From Ciona intestinalis (taxonomy: Eukaryota > Chordata > Ascidiacea > Phlebobranchia > Cionidae), in NCBI RefSeq assembly GCF_000224145.3, contig NC_020166.2, positions 6,867,632-6,931,631 on the forward strand: a DNA stretch of 64,000 nucleotides, written 5' to 3'. The notes beneath the pieces were generated by a model. The model was not told the DNA's origin. It was given only the letters and a program-made list of their open reading frames with translations, and ran no database searches. A program made the position numbers and the translations under genes. The first letter of the stretch is position 1; every line of letters begins with the position of its first letter. This document shows, piece after piece, positions 1 through 10,337 of the stretch.

Positions 1-51
1 TTGCATATTATCTTACTAAAGATGTGCCATCTCCCCCACTCCCACTAATAT
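1..51 (+). repeat. Right end of a family-A MITE, cut by window edge
   Basis: The C-rich terminal motif of the small inverted-repeat transposon family seen throughout the window is present here, with the rest lying outside. Confidence 0.5.
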
Positions 52-774
52 ACATACATAAGCGTTAGTGTAGTGTTGGGTATACATATATGGGGGGGTA
101 TAATATAGCTTTCGTGTTCACGTATAGAATAAATAAATAACTTTTCTCGCATTCGCATTTATAAAAACTAGATTAGAATTGTGTTTAAAAACGAGTACAT
201 TACAAGTCAAACTACATAGATGTATTTATATAGCCATTTCTTTACTTGCACTTTTCATGCATCGTTTCGCAACCCACATATTTCTCACTAGATTTTAATT
301 AGCAAGATTTTTTCTGTGGGCAAATGCGCTTCATAAACTGCAACACGCATGAGCAACAATTAGTACTAACCAGACATGATGGCCGTTAAGATATAGTGTC
401 AAATTTTCAGAATGCAAATAGACAATTCGTTTTAGTCGAGGTAAAGGTGCTTATTATGCATAAGTTTAAAAAGGCCCTTTATCGTAACTTGTAATCCTAT
501 CTTTATAATGCGTGTTGTATTAGTGGGCGTATAATTGGTAATATGGCGTTACTTTCTCTGAAACATCTGTCACTTTATTACAGTCGTGATGTCAACCTTT
601 TAACAGCGATGTATTTCAATTATTTAAACACCGCCTAGCCATACGGTTTAGCGTTAGATTATGTCTCCAAACTTTAACATGTGAATTAACCCCGCGAGTA
701 ATATAATGTTCCCTATACTATATACCTGGGGCATGGGGCGTATACTGGGGGTGAGATAAAACGCCGTTATGATG
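52..774. other. Intergenic, no gene seen
   Basis: AT-rich sequence without a convincing exon, RNA gene or repeat. Confidence 0.5.
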
Positions 775-970
775 TATAGTAGGGTGGGAGAAGATGGGAC
801 ACCTTTTTATTCTATTTTCTCGTCATATATGGCAGTAAACGAAGAACAGTCAAAGAATAATAAAAACGTATCCTCACGACTCCCACGGACCGTTGTTAAT
901 TGTTTAAAACACGATCAGGATATTTGGATATTATGGGCTAAAAGTGTCCCATCTTCCCCGCCCTACTATA
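775..970 (-). mobile_element. Family-A MITE, near full length
   Basis: This is the reference copy for the family. It is about 196 bp long with terminal inverted repeats: TATAGTAGGGTGGGAGAAG at the left, and the complement of that motif (CCCGCCCTACTATA) at the right. It is inverted relative to most other copies. It has no coding capacity; the open frame across it is incidental. Flanks are TA-rich, suggesting TA target sites. It may correspond to a described Ciona MITE family, which I cannot verify here. Confidence 0.85.
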
Positions 971-982
971 TTAGTGTTTTGA

Positions 983-1111
983 AAAGTAACAATACTTTTT
1001 TAAAGTCGCGGATTACAGTTATACGTAATTCTGTAATTTTTTTGTTTACTACCAAAGGAACGTTATGAGAGAATTTAGACATGCCAGTCTTACTCCCACC
1101 CATACTATATA
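983..1111 (+). mobile_element. Family-A MITE, right-half fragment
   Basis: The internal TTTGTTTACTACCAAA block and the CCCACCCATACTATA end are recognisable; the left end is missing or very diverged. Confidence 0.55.
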
Positions 1112-1598
1112 ACTGAGTTACCATGGCGCAATAAGATACCACATAGCTTATCTAATTACTACAATGAACATCAAACTATATTACACATGAATGGCCAACA
1201 AAATCCCCCATGATATTTTTTCATAAAAAATATGGCTTTTATGATAGTAGGTTGTGGTATGATGGTCTATGTTTTCATAACGAAACGGGTCAAACTTCTA
1301 AAACCTGGGTTTCCTGGCATATCATATTATAAAGCCTTAATATAAAACAAACCAAATGTTTCCCGTTTAATGGTTTATTGCATGTTTATCTTTGGTCTTG
1401 AAGTGACAAATTGTGCAGAAGCTTATTTTGACCATCTGTGGTAATTGGCCTAGTAACGTATATACCTTGTAACGTAATCGCGGTGACATATGCGTTGATA
1501 TCGTCACTGTGCATTATTCAGCACTGAGACCCAATGCGGAAATAATCCAACTCTAGCCAGAGATGGTTGACTCCATGTAATGACTTATCACTCGCTGG
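1112..1598. other. Upstream region of the GPCR gene
   Basis: No exon or repeat recognised. It lies directly upstream of a good TATA box and probably contains the cis-regulatory DNA of the receptor gene. Confidence 0.4.
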
Positions 1599-1599
1599 G

Positions 1600-1606
1600 T
1601 ATAAAA
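1600..1606 (+). promoter_or_regulatory. TATA box of the GPCR gene
   Basis: A TATAAAA match is followed about 28 bp later by an initiator-like TCAGTT, placing a start site near 1629. The first coding ATG is at 1753. A T-rich tract ending in AG near 1734 could be the acceptor of a 5' UTR intron. Confidence 0.5.
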
Positions 1607-1752
1607 ACGGTCGAATCGAGTGAGCAGTTCAGTTTTCTCAGTGTAGATAATATTGGCAGGTGTTGTTATTTAAAAAAATGCGATTACGTACACCACTCAA
1701 ATGATTTTAAATTATTGTTAATGTTTTTTTTTAGAAAGTTTATATCTTTACT

Positions 1753-4700
1753 ATGACGTCACAAGCAACAATGCTGCAATCGACAATGAGCTCTTTCGAT
1801 GATATGACGTTTTCAAGTGCCGCCTCTTATTTTAACTTCTCGGATTTAAACACAACGATGGTTGCAACTCGACAGTAAGTTATGCCACCTTATATGTTTA
1901 TATAGCGTAACCAGCTGCACGGAGCAGCGAACAACAGTTTAAATATAATAGGGTGGGAGAAGACAGACACTTTTAGCACATAATATTCAAATATCCTGAT
2001 CGTGTTTTAAAGAGTTGGTCTAAATATGGGAGTCGTGAAGATACGGTTATATATGTCTTTGGATATTCTTTATACTATCAAATAGGACGAGAAAACAAAA
2101 TGAAAGAATGTTCCATATTCTCCAGCGTACAGTAATAAACTACGTTTGGTGGAGTGAAATTTGTTTCTAACAACCAATTTGTTTATTACACAATTAAAAA
2201 ACAACCAATTTGTTTATTACACAATTAAAAAAACAACCAATTTGTTTATTACACAATTAAAATGAGTAGATGAATCATATAAGTGCAATCGGTTCATTAT
2301 GCGGATATATGTACAGTCATGCACATATATCACAGGTATATTAGCTGCCACTAACATTCAGGTTAACATTACTTTTTATTGCATTGGTTTCTATAGTTAA
2401 AATGCGAATACTCGGACTAAAGTTATATTTTTTTCTGTGAAGTTTATTTATAATTTTGTCTCGGTAGCCGAAACACGTATGTCTATATACTCTTATCAGA
2501 TGCTTTTATATTTCTTTTTTTAATCTTTTAAACACCTCTGATATCCCAAGTTCACACCAATTCCACTGTACCTAACATTCTTTATAATAGGTTTACTGTA
2601 TAGTACTGTGGGTTAAGTAGGATGCCGTTGGCACTCTATATCCTACGTTTATTAATCGTGTTTTTACCAATTAACAAACGTTTTTTTAGAGAAAACGATT
2701 AAATAATTCTGTAAATATTTTTTGTTTGCTACCAAATAAAACAAGAACAGAAAATATTATTGCGTTCTATCTTACCCCACTTTACTGACAGTCTTGCTGC
2801 GTCCCATCTTACCCCACTTTAATAACAGTCTTGCTGTTCCACAGACCATACGTTCGTCCCTTCGGTACAGCGGGTATCATCACATCGGCAGTCATCTTAT
2901 TCACATGCCTTGTGATTGGAGTGATCGGAAATGTTCTTACAATAGTTGTCATTTTAACCAATCAAAAACTCAGGTATTAAACTGTGTTAAAATACAATGA
3001 TATTAAAAATTTATGTTTTTATTCTTCGAAGGCGTAAGTTCGTTTGTGCAATCCAATAAAACAATAAATTGTTAAAATAGACTATATAATAAAATAAGTG
3101 AATTATTGCCATAGTAAGCATTACCGAATTTTACAAATGTTGTTGCGTGAACTTTAACACCTTCATCTCGTATATACAGGAACCTCTTCATGTATTTCAT
3201 CGTGTCCTTGTGTGTATCGGATCTAACCTCGGCTCTGATTAGCTGGCTCTTCCTGTACAGGAGAACATGGGGGTTCGATGTTTGGGACCCGATACCCGGT
3301 ATATTTTGCAAGGTATGATTTCCAACTTTGCGAACACGACAAATTGTTAAGAATATGACACATAACTACCAGCGTACCATTTTACCCAAGTTCATAAATG
3401 TAAAGACTTATGTTACTATAGGGTAAGATGGTATACTGATGTTAGCACCTAATATCCGATATATTTTCCTGACCCTAATTTAAAAAAAACGCTCTTAATT
3501 CGTGAGGCTATACATGATAATATATATGATCCATAAATATTTTTTGTTTATTACAAAATCGAGAATAATATGAAAACATTTACCATCTTACCCCAATCTA
3601 CTTTACCAAAAAAGAGCTTATTTTGGCCAAGGTAGTTCCTGGATACACTGTGGTACATGTTTCTGAACACGGCGACACAGACAGTAGTTCGTTAACACAC
3701 GTTTAAAAGGAGAATGTCGACAATGGTATATAAATAGCTCAAATTTTCTGTCTCGAACCAAACTTTACGTATCTAATGTCACGATCAAAAAAGTGTTTCC
3801 TTCTCCAACATTACCGATTTTCATTTAAACTTCTTTTGGTCAAACATTTCATTATTTTCGCAGTTCTACTGGGCTGCTGACGTCATGACAAATTACGTCA
3901 CAGCTTCTCATATTTTCTCCTTTGCGCTGATTCGCTACATTTCTATACAATTTCCGATCCGCTTCTCAAAAATCAAGTTGATCCACGGAAAGGTAAAACC
4001 CTTTGAAATTATGTGCATGTTGCATACTATGCTTATAGGTGAATATATGCAGGGCGTGTCTATAGTGTGCCTATATACCCAGTATGAAGCTATGTGGGAA
4101 TTGTTTTCTTTGTTTTTGCGCGGGTGATATAGCGCAAGGCTCACATTTTGTTTGCATGGAACATTAACAAAATGGGGATTAAGAGCACACGTGTGTCTAC
4201 ATATCATCAACTCTTTACTATATATATAGTAGGGTCAGGAAAGACACCTTCAGCACACAATATCCAAATATCCTGATCGTGTTTTAAACAATTAACAACG
4301 GTCTATATGGAGGCTTGGGGATGCAGTTTTATATTTCATTGAATGTTTTTTGTTTACTACCAGCAAATGGGACGAGGAAATAGATTAAAAGGTGTCCCAT
4401 TTCCCCCCACTCACTTTGCCTACCCCTATATTGTGATGTGCATTATATGCATTTTAAATTGTGAGTAGTTTTAATAATCATTTTATTAACACGGTTTTCA
4501 ACAATTCCTAATGTGATTTTCCCGCACTCCAACCCCTAACCTTCTAACCCAGATCTGGATCGCACTGATATGGTTTGTTTGTTTCTGCGTTGGTTTCATT
4601 CCATGGTTCATTTTCTTCGGAGCTCGAATACGTGATCGTTACAGCGACTCTCCAGATGCAAGATGGCCAGCATGTACCATCAACATGGAATGGTGAGTGT

Positions 4701-5295
4701 TAGTTAGTATCATGATGAAGTATTACTGCGGTGTGAGTAATAAAAAGTTTCTTCCTTGTTTGTCGTGAGTAAGGTTGCACTGCATAATGCTTCCGCGTAG
4801 TATTTCTGCAGCAATATACACCACGCGGTTATAATATACGTTGCACAGCAATATACAATGCATAATGAGGATTGTGCACACTTTGTATGACCTGTAGTCG
4901 AACGCGTCGGTGGTTTAAAAGCAAAATAAACAAATACTTGTCTCATCTGCGTCGCTTTTAACTACAAAACCAGAATAGTAAGCGAGACAGTGATTATCGT
5001 GCCTAAGCCTCTGGCTGAGATCTTACGAGTTCGAGGCACGACTCTGTTAGTGCTATTGCTGTTGTTTGTGTCTTTGGGCTGGACACTTGTGACATTTGCT
5101 CTAGCCCAGTATGTCCCTATGAGTTGTCTGAATTGTAATCCATACATTAAAAAAATATACATATGGTTGGGAAAGATGGGACGCCACCTTTAGCACATAA
5201 TATTTTAGTTTTGTAATTCTTTGAATATTCTTTGTTTACTACCAAATGTAAAGAGAAAATGGAATAAAAAGATGTCCTATCTCCCCCCACCCTAC

Positions 5296-5326
<31 letters not shown>

Positions 5327-6429
5327 TATCACTTCCAAAGTTATACGTGAAAGGACACGAGGCATGTGAAACAGAACATGCGTGTTATAACGACCCCCAT
5401 TGTCCGGCCTCGCAGGGATAGATCATTAACAATCGCTAATTCAATCCTACATCCTTGCAGGTATGACCAGTATACATTAGCCACGAAAGTTTGTTACTCG
5501 ATTTTTCTGTACGCCCCTTCTGTGGGTGTGGTTTTCCTTTCCATTCTGATTGGCATTACAGTCAAGTCCCGTCCCTCTATGTCGTCACAGGAAGATGGCA
5601 AGCGAAAGCAAAAAGAGAAACAGGCTGTGCTTCAACTGGTTTTGATCGTTGTTTCATTTTTGATCGGTTATGTTCCCTTCACAGGTAAAAATGTAGCACA
5701 GAAATTATTAGATTTTTGTCACGTTATGAGAAATATTTTTACATAGAGTTTTACCAGGTAAATTGTTTCGTCATTCAATGACTTCATATGATATGGTGTA
5801 ACATATATTGTGGGCGGGTATAGTAATGCGTCAAACTGATTGATTTTGCTGCAATGGTGCAACATCTGCTGATGCAATTCCTTGGAAAGTTTTAAAAAAC
5901 TGTCACATGATATGACCACACAAACTATATTTTTTGGGGCCATGGATACACCTATTACACATACTAGGTCGTTTGTTACCCCAATCTATTATCCCAGGTG
6001 CCCGTGCAGTAAAAATACTATTTTTCAAGGCTGTAAACTGACAAACTCACATTAAACGACAAAATGGCGACAGGCGAGACACTACTATTGTAAATTAGTA
6101 TAAGTAATAAGCAAGATAGATCAACTTATACATCACAAACAGTATTATAGTAACCTAATCATCCACGCTTTTCCACAGCTTATGAATTCTGGTCCACACA
6201 GCCTCGACCCAACACAATGTATTACAAATCATTCGACTACTGGTTCGGAATGTCCGAGTATTTCTGTATCCGAATATCGGAATGCCTCAACCCTATATTC
6301 TATAACCTAGGATCAGCTAAGATGAGAAAATGTACTGCAGGTCTACTGCGTAAAATGTTCGGCTGTAAACGCCAAAGAAAAGTAGCACACGTGTCGTCTT
6401 CTCACGGCACACAAAACTTTGGTGTTTGA
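1753..6429 (+). CDS. Rhodopsin-class (class A) G-protein-coupled receptor, orphan
   Basis: Seven coding exons: 1753-1874, 2845-2973, 3180-3312, 3864-3992, 4553-4692, 5461-5684, 6179-6429. They join in phase to 375 aa. Residues 1-40 are an extracellular tail with NFS and NTT glycosylation sites. TM1 carries the GNV motif, TM2 has SLCVSDL, and Cys127 stands at the start of TM3 to pair with WPACTIN in loop 2. TM4 holds the conserved Trp and TM7 ends in NPIFY. The third cytoplasmic loop is short and basic. The usual DRY is IRY (151-153), and TM6 lacks the CWxP Trp (it reads IGYVPF). These are family hallmarks of a plasma-membrane receptor signalling through G proteins. I do not recognise the ligand class. 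It could be a tunicate-specific amine- or peptide-like receptor. Introns 1, 3, 4 and 5 carry family-A MITE copies. Confidence 0.85.
1943..2123 (+). mobile_element. Family-A MITE in GPCR intron 1
   Basis: The left inverted end (TATAATAGGGTGGGAGAAGA) and internal blocks match; the right end is degraded. Confidence 0.7.
2169..2262 (+). repeat. Three tandem 31-bp units
   Basis: Three nearly perfect head-to-tail copies of a unit starting CAACCAATTTGTTTATTACA lie in GPCR intron 1. They differ only in the length of an A run. There are no spacers, so this is a minisatellite and not a CRISPR. Confidence 0.9.
2599..2784 (+). mobile_element. Old diverged family-A MITE in GPCR intron 1
   Basis: TATAGTACTGTGGGTTAAG at the left and CTATCTTACCCCACTTTA at the right form the inverted ends. 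The right end is partly duplicated to about 2821 and lies just upstream of the exon-2 splice acceptor. Confidence 0.6.
3414..3601 (+). mobile_element. Diverged family-A MITE in GPCR intron 3
   Basis: ACTATAGGGTAAGATGG at the left and CATCTTACCCCAATCTA at the right are inverted ends; the middle keeps the family order but is well diverged. Confidence 0.6.
4225..4430 (+). mobile_element. Family-A MITE in GPCR intron 4
   Basis: Both ends are present (TATAGTAGGGTCAGGAAAG; CCATTTCCCCCCACTC). The internal ATCCTGATCGTGTTTTAAAC block is intact. Confidence 0.8.
5160..5306 (+). mobile_element. Family-A MITE in GPCR intron 5, internally deleted
   Basis: Both ends are present, but the central block is missing, so the copy is about 50 bp short. 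A (TA)n tract follows directly at its right end. Confidence 0.75.
5307..5328 (+). repeat. (TA)n microsatellite
   Basis: About eleven TA units abut the MITE end, as would be expected if the element targets TA. Confidence 0.85.
5340..5425 (+). repeat. SINE-like fragment (family S)
   Basis: It contains GTGAAACAGAACATGCGTGT followed by ACGAC and a run resembling the tails at 36.4, 38.7 and 44.3 kb. Confidence 0.45.
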
Positions 6430-6734
6430 TTTTTAACGGAATTATGCCCCGAAGTTACCGTGCTGCATGAAATAATGGCAATTTGGTTCGGCTACCAACT
6501 TTGATCGTTTATAGATAGCATTTCAGTAAGCGTGGCTGTAACTCGGTAACATTTGTTGTAACTCGGTAACAGCATATACGGAAAACGATATAGCGAAGGT
6601 CATATTTAAAAATCGTGGGTATCATCACACGAGTTCCCGTCATAAAATACCTCCAAATGGCCTTGGCTAAACTACACGTTGTCAAAATAATCATACACGG
6701 TTTTAAAACACTTTTTTATTTATATTGTTTAATA
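6430..6734. other. 3' flank of the GPCR gene
   Basis: Probably 3' UTR and flank. A short direct repeat (GTAACTCGGTAACA-like, two copies) occurs near 6537-6572. No other feature is seen. Confidence 0.4.
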
Positions 6735-6899
6735 TATAGTAGGATGGAAAAAGATGGGATATCTTTAGCACATAGTATTCAAGTATTCTGACTCTGTTTT
6801 AAACAATTAAAACAAATAAAGTCTATGCGAGTCGGAAGATCACAGTTTTATAAATCAAAAGGTAAAAAGGTGTCCCATCCTCCCCCACCCTACTCTATA
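6735..6899 (+). mobile_element. Family-A MITE downstream of GPCR
   Basis: Ends TATAGTAGGATGGAAAAAG and CCTCCCCCACCCTACTC are inverted repeats of each other with few mismatches. Confidence 0.8.
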
Positions 6900-7550
6900 G
6901 CTAGAAAAACATTATTGTGCAGTAACTATCGAGGGAACTGTCACATAACTGTTCATCCAAGCTCATATATATATATATTTATTTAAGCTTTCATATATAT
7001 ATATAATTATATGTGATTTCGAATATTTTAAAGTAGTTTTCGATATTAAAGTAATTTTTAACGAGTTTCCAGAACCAATTGTAACATTGGATTTTGTAAA
7101 CAATGGCTGTACAGACACGCAGCATCATCTTTCCACGGTTACGCTGGAGCTCATTACATTCCTAATTATTATATTTTTATGTGTTATATTATAGAACGTT
7201 TCACTATATATGTTTCATGTTACTTTTTCAGTTAAGCATTAAAACTTTGTGACTAAATATTTGTGTACAGTATTTTTGCCACTTTAATATAAATGTATTT
7301 GACTTAATAAATGCTATTTATGATAAATTAATCCTCATCAGAGTATATCTAACGAATATTGGTTAATATACCATGAGTATATACTGTTTATGTTTACCAA
7401 ATTTCTGCTGAATTATACACAAATAAAAAAAACTTTACAAATAAATTCACTTACAAAGTTGGGTTTTGGCTCTCTTGTTTGACCGCAAGAGCCAAATCTT
7501 GTGCCATTTGCGGAATTACCCTACACAATGTCAGAGTCGTATAAACACCG
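6900..7550. other. Intergenic, AT-rich
   Basis: Short TA runs near 6966 and 6993. No exon or repeat family is recognised. Confidence 0.4.
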
Positions 7551-7919
7551 AGTAGTACCGGTCCTACTAAAACACGCCCGGCGGGGCCCGGTGGGGCCCG
7601 GTGGAAAAAAATATACTAAAACACGCCCGGTGCGGGGCCCGGTGGGGCTCGGTGGGACCCGGTGAGGACCCGGTGTTACGAGTCATACTAAAACACGCCC
7701 GGTGGGGGGCCCCGGTGAGTATTTTTGAAAAGGGAGCTTTCCCTATTCAAGATCCACCAAAGTGTGATGCGTGTATTCAGATTTTTAGCCTAATGAGACC
7801 CCCGAGTCGAGTTTTTTGAAAATTAACTTTGATTATGGATGTACGAAGTTTGTTTCGTTGTACACTTACATAATGAACTGTATTTTTAGCAAAAGTTCAT
7901 TCGTTAAATTTGGTTAATA

Positions 7920-8127
7920 GGGGGTGGGGTAAGATGAGACATCTTTTTATTCTATTTCTCGTCCCATTTGGTAGTAAGCAAAGAACATTCAAAGAATTAT
8001 AAAACTATGTCCTCACGACTCCCATAGACTGTTGTTAATTGNNNNNNNNNNNNNNNNNNNNNNNNNNNNNNNNNNNNNNNNNNNNNNNNNNTGTGCTATA
8101 AGTGTCCTACCTTAGGCCACAGTACTA
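7920..8127 (-). mobile_element. Family-A MITE nested inside the 1.13-kb element
   Basis: Left end GGGGTGGGGTAAGATGAGAC and a right end near CACAGTACTATA are visible in the reverse orientation, interrupted by 50 unknown bases. Confidence 0.65.
8042..8091. other. Assembly gap (50 N)
   Basis: Run of N inside a MITE copy; such repeats often break assemblies. Confidence 1.
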
Positions 8128-8694
8128 TACATATACTTGATGGAAGTTTATTATTAAAAACTTTAAAAGACGAACAATGTAACTTTTAAAACGAAAAATG
8201 TAAATATTAGACATGATGTGTCTTTTAGTTAGCGTGTTAGGCTTTTACGTATTCGGACAAGCCCTCAGTAGCGCGATCCCACGTTTGTTTCCGTTTTAGC
8301 AGAGCGATAATTAAAGGACTTGCGAATTACGTGTCCATTTTCATCATCATGTTTTATTTCCTATGCACATTTTGTTTCAGCGATGACGTGCGGAGCAAGA
8401 ATGTAACTTCTATCACCGAAAATTGCCATCTTTATGCCTTGAAGACAGACAATATCTTCCAATTTTTTCACAAGTTCTGTTTCACACACGCATTTTGGTG
8501 GCTCTTGCATAGGGAAAGCTCCCCTTTCAAGAAATACTCACCGGGCCCCCCACCGGGCGTGTTTTAGTATGACTCGTAACACCGGGTCCTCACCGGGTCC
8601 CACCGGGCCCCACCGGGCCCCGCACCGGGCGTGTTTTAGTATATTTTTTTCCACCGGGCCCCGCCGGGCGTGTTTTAGTAGGACCCAGTAGTAC

Positions 8695-9413
8695 AACTGC
8701 CGTCTATGTGTGTCCAAAATAGAGCAAAAGTGGTGACTTTGACAATGGGTTTAAACGAACTTGTTAAGTTTTGTTTGTGTTTTCCTATTGTGGGAAGGTG
8801 TAAAACAGCTTCTATTTACCTTACCAAACATTTTTTTAGAAAAAATGTATAAATTTAGCCGCATTAAATGACTAAAATGTCGCAAATCAACCGCTTCTAA
8901 TTCTAATTTTTGACTTTTTTTGTCACAGAAAACAAATAACACATGTTTTTTTACATTTTTCAACCTTTAAATTTGTTTTTAGGCCCAAGTTTTTCTGTAA
9001 TTTACCGAAAAACATACATTTTCCCTATACCTACTGTGTTATTTTGGACCCAAATTGCCGTTCAATTTGTGTTTTACGTAACAATGGGTTGGAGTCGTTG
9101 GACTACTCGGTATTTCTATGGCTCTGCACAATGTGCGGCAGGCATCTTTGAAAATGAATGTAACTTGCTTTATGCTTGCGTTGTTGGAAAGAAACAGTCT
9201 TTATAACACCGGTGTTCATACACCTTGCGCCAGCATACGAGTTGCCTAAAGTACGTTATTTTGTGGATGGTTATTTTTGGTAATTTGGACAACCCATTTT
9301 GCCATTTCCCATTTATGACCAGTGGTTTAAACATAACATTCCTTTTAATTTGCCTATTTCCAGTGGAGTAAATAACACGTGAACATTGTAAACATATACA
9401 CTGGCTACATTGA
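8695..9413. other. Intergenic / 5' flank of the C1orf74-IMMP2L pair
   Basis: AT-rich. A reverse-oriented piece of SINE-like family S lies near 9195-9290 (GTGTTCATACACCTTGCGCC). Nothing else is recognised. The promoter of the downstream gene pair should lie here. Confidence 0.4.
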
Positions 9414-10247
9414 ATGGACAGTATTGTTTTAGCAAAGCTACGAAAATCCATCAAGGCAAGATGTAGGAATTCTCAAAGGAATTTAAACTCATTCATTTGG
9501 AATGTATGGGCAGTATCAGTGGGAATCAAACCTTCATTTTTGGTGGATATATTCATTCACAAAGGTGAAGAAATGGTTAAAGTTCTTGCAATATTAAACA
9601 AATATAGTACAGATTTCTGTTTTGTTAACTGCGTGGTGATGGAGTTACATAACGGTGAATTGTTTATGTTGAACACGGATGCTTTACAAAAACATATCTG
9701 CAACCCAGGTGGAAAAGTACCGGTTCATTTTATTGACATTAGCAACAAGCTAAAATACCCGTGTTGCATTACAACTTCTGATTCCAACTACTCAAACATA
9801 GAGTTAGTATATAAAGAAGCTAAAAAAATCCTCCTAAGTTGTTTTGAAGAAGTACGGACACAAAAAAGCTCTTCAGACAACAATTCCTGTTCAGATATAC
9901 CACATATTGTTATGAAAGAATTGAAATGCAACCTCACTACTTTATATGGGGTGTTATTGGGTTACCCTGTTGTGTATTGGTTCAATTCAACTGAACACTG
10001 CCTGGATATGGCTCCACTTAATGTTTGCAAAGTGTCTTTGAAAAATAAAGGCAGTGATAAAGCTACCAGCGATGTTTTATGTGAAGAAATCTATTCATTT
10101 TCTTACCCCTCGTCATTAGAGCATACATTTTTAGGTTTTTATAATATTTGGAAAGAAAAATTAACTTTAGAAACTGAATGTAGAAGTAAAAATGTGGATT
10201 TATCATTTTTTACTTCTAAAATAACTTTGCCTTCCATTGTATTATAA
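9414..10247 (+). CDS. C1orf74: C1orf74 / UPF0739 family protein
   Basis: A single uninterrupted frame of 277 aa, close to the roughly 269 aa of the human protein. Recognised by its N-terminal IWNVWAVSVGIKPSFLVDIF, the central LTTLYGVLLGYPVVYWF (human form LLLGYPVPYTF) and the C-terminus SKITLPSIVL (human SSEIVTLPAVAL). Molecular function of the family is unknown. It lacks a signal peptide or membrane segment, so it is probably soluble. It is intronless here and ends only 90 bp before the start codon of IMMP2L on the same strand. No AATAAA is visible in that gap, which fits a shared transcript. Identification rests on remembered family sequence, but the match is good along the length. Confidence 0.85.
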   Translation: MDSIVLAKLRKSIKARCRNSQRNLNSFIWNVWAVSVGIKPSFLVDIFIHKGEEMVKVLAILNKYSTDFCFVNCVVMELHNGELFMLNTDALQKHICNPGGKVPVHFIDISNKLKYPCCITTSDSNYSNIELVYKEAKKILLSCFEEVRTQKSSSDNNSCSDIPHIVMKELKCNLTTLYGVLLGYPVVYWFNSTEHCLDMAPLNVCKVSLKNKGSDKATSDVLCEEIYSFSYPSSLEHTFLGFYNIWKEKLTLETECRSKNVDLSFFTSKITLPSIVL

Positions 10248-10337
10248 AATGAGGAAAAATTAGAAAAATCTATGCCGGAAAATTTTTAACATTTATATTT
10301 TATATATACATATAGTGCTCATTAAGTAGGCTGTACA
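10248..10337 (+). promoter_or_regulatory. Short intercistronic gap, possible trans-splice acceptor
   Basis: The gap is T-rich and ends in several AG dinucleotides (around 10315, 10326 and 10329) just before the IMMP2L ATG at 10338. No polyadenylation hexamer is seen. Tunicates use spliced-leader trans-splicing and operons with short gaps; this spacing is what such a junction looks like. Inference only. Confidence 0.5.

Larger units (their letters stand above)
7559..8686 (+). mobile_element. Inverted-repeat DNA transposon, hAT-like, about 1.13 kb, non-autonomous
   Basis: The two ends are long inverted repeats, roughly 7559-7790 and 8460-8686. The outer end reads GGTCCTACTAAAACACGCCC on the left and its complement on the right. 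Each arm carries several GC-rich copies of a CCCGGTG-type motif and repeats of the ACTAAAACACGCCCGG block. The 8-bp sequence AGTAGTAC occurs at 7551-7558 and again at 8687-8694, an apparent target-site duplication of the length made by hAT elements. No transposase frame is present. A family-A MITE and an assembly gap lie inside, so true length is uncertain. Confidence 0.8.

Noticed and set aside
2169-2262. CRISPR-like regular repeats
   Set aside because: Units are head-to-tail with no spacers, in an animal intron; a minisatellite.
4990-5193. Hydrophobic open frame (LLVLLLLFVSLGWTLVTFAL) in GPCR intron 5 that looks like a membrane segment
   Set aside because: Exons 5 and 6 of the receptor join in phase without it, and it lacks proper splice sites on both sides; it also overlaps a MITE.
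8331-8567. Possible transposase fragment inside the 1.13-kb element
   Set aside because: 78 aa with no DDE/hAT motifs; runs into the GC-rich inverted repeat.
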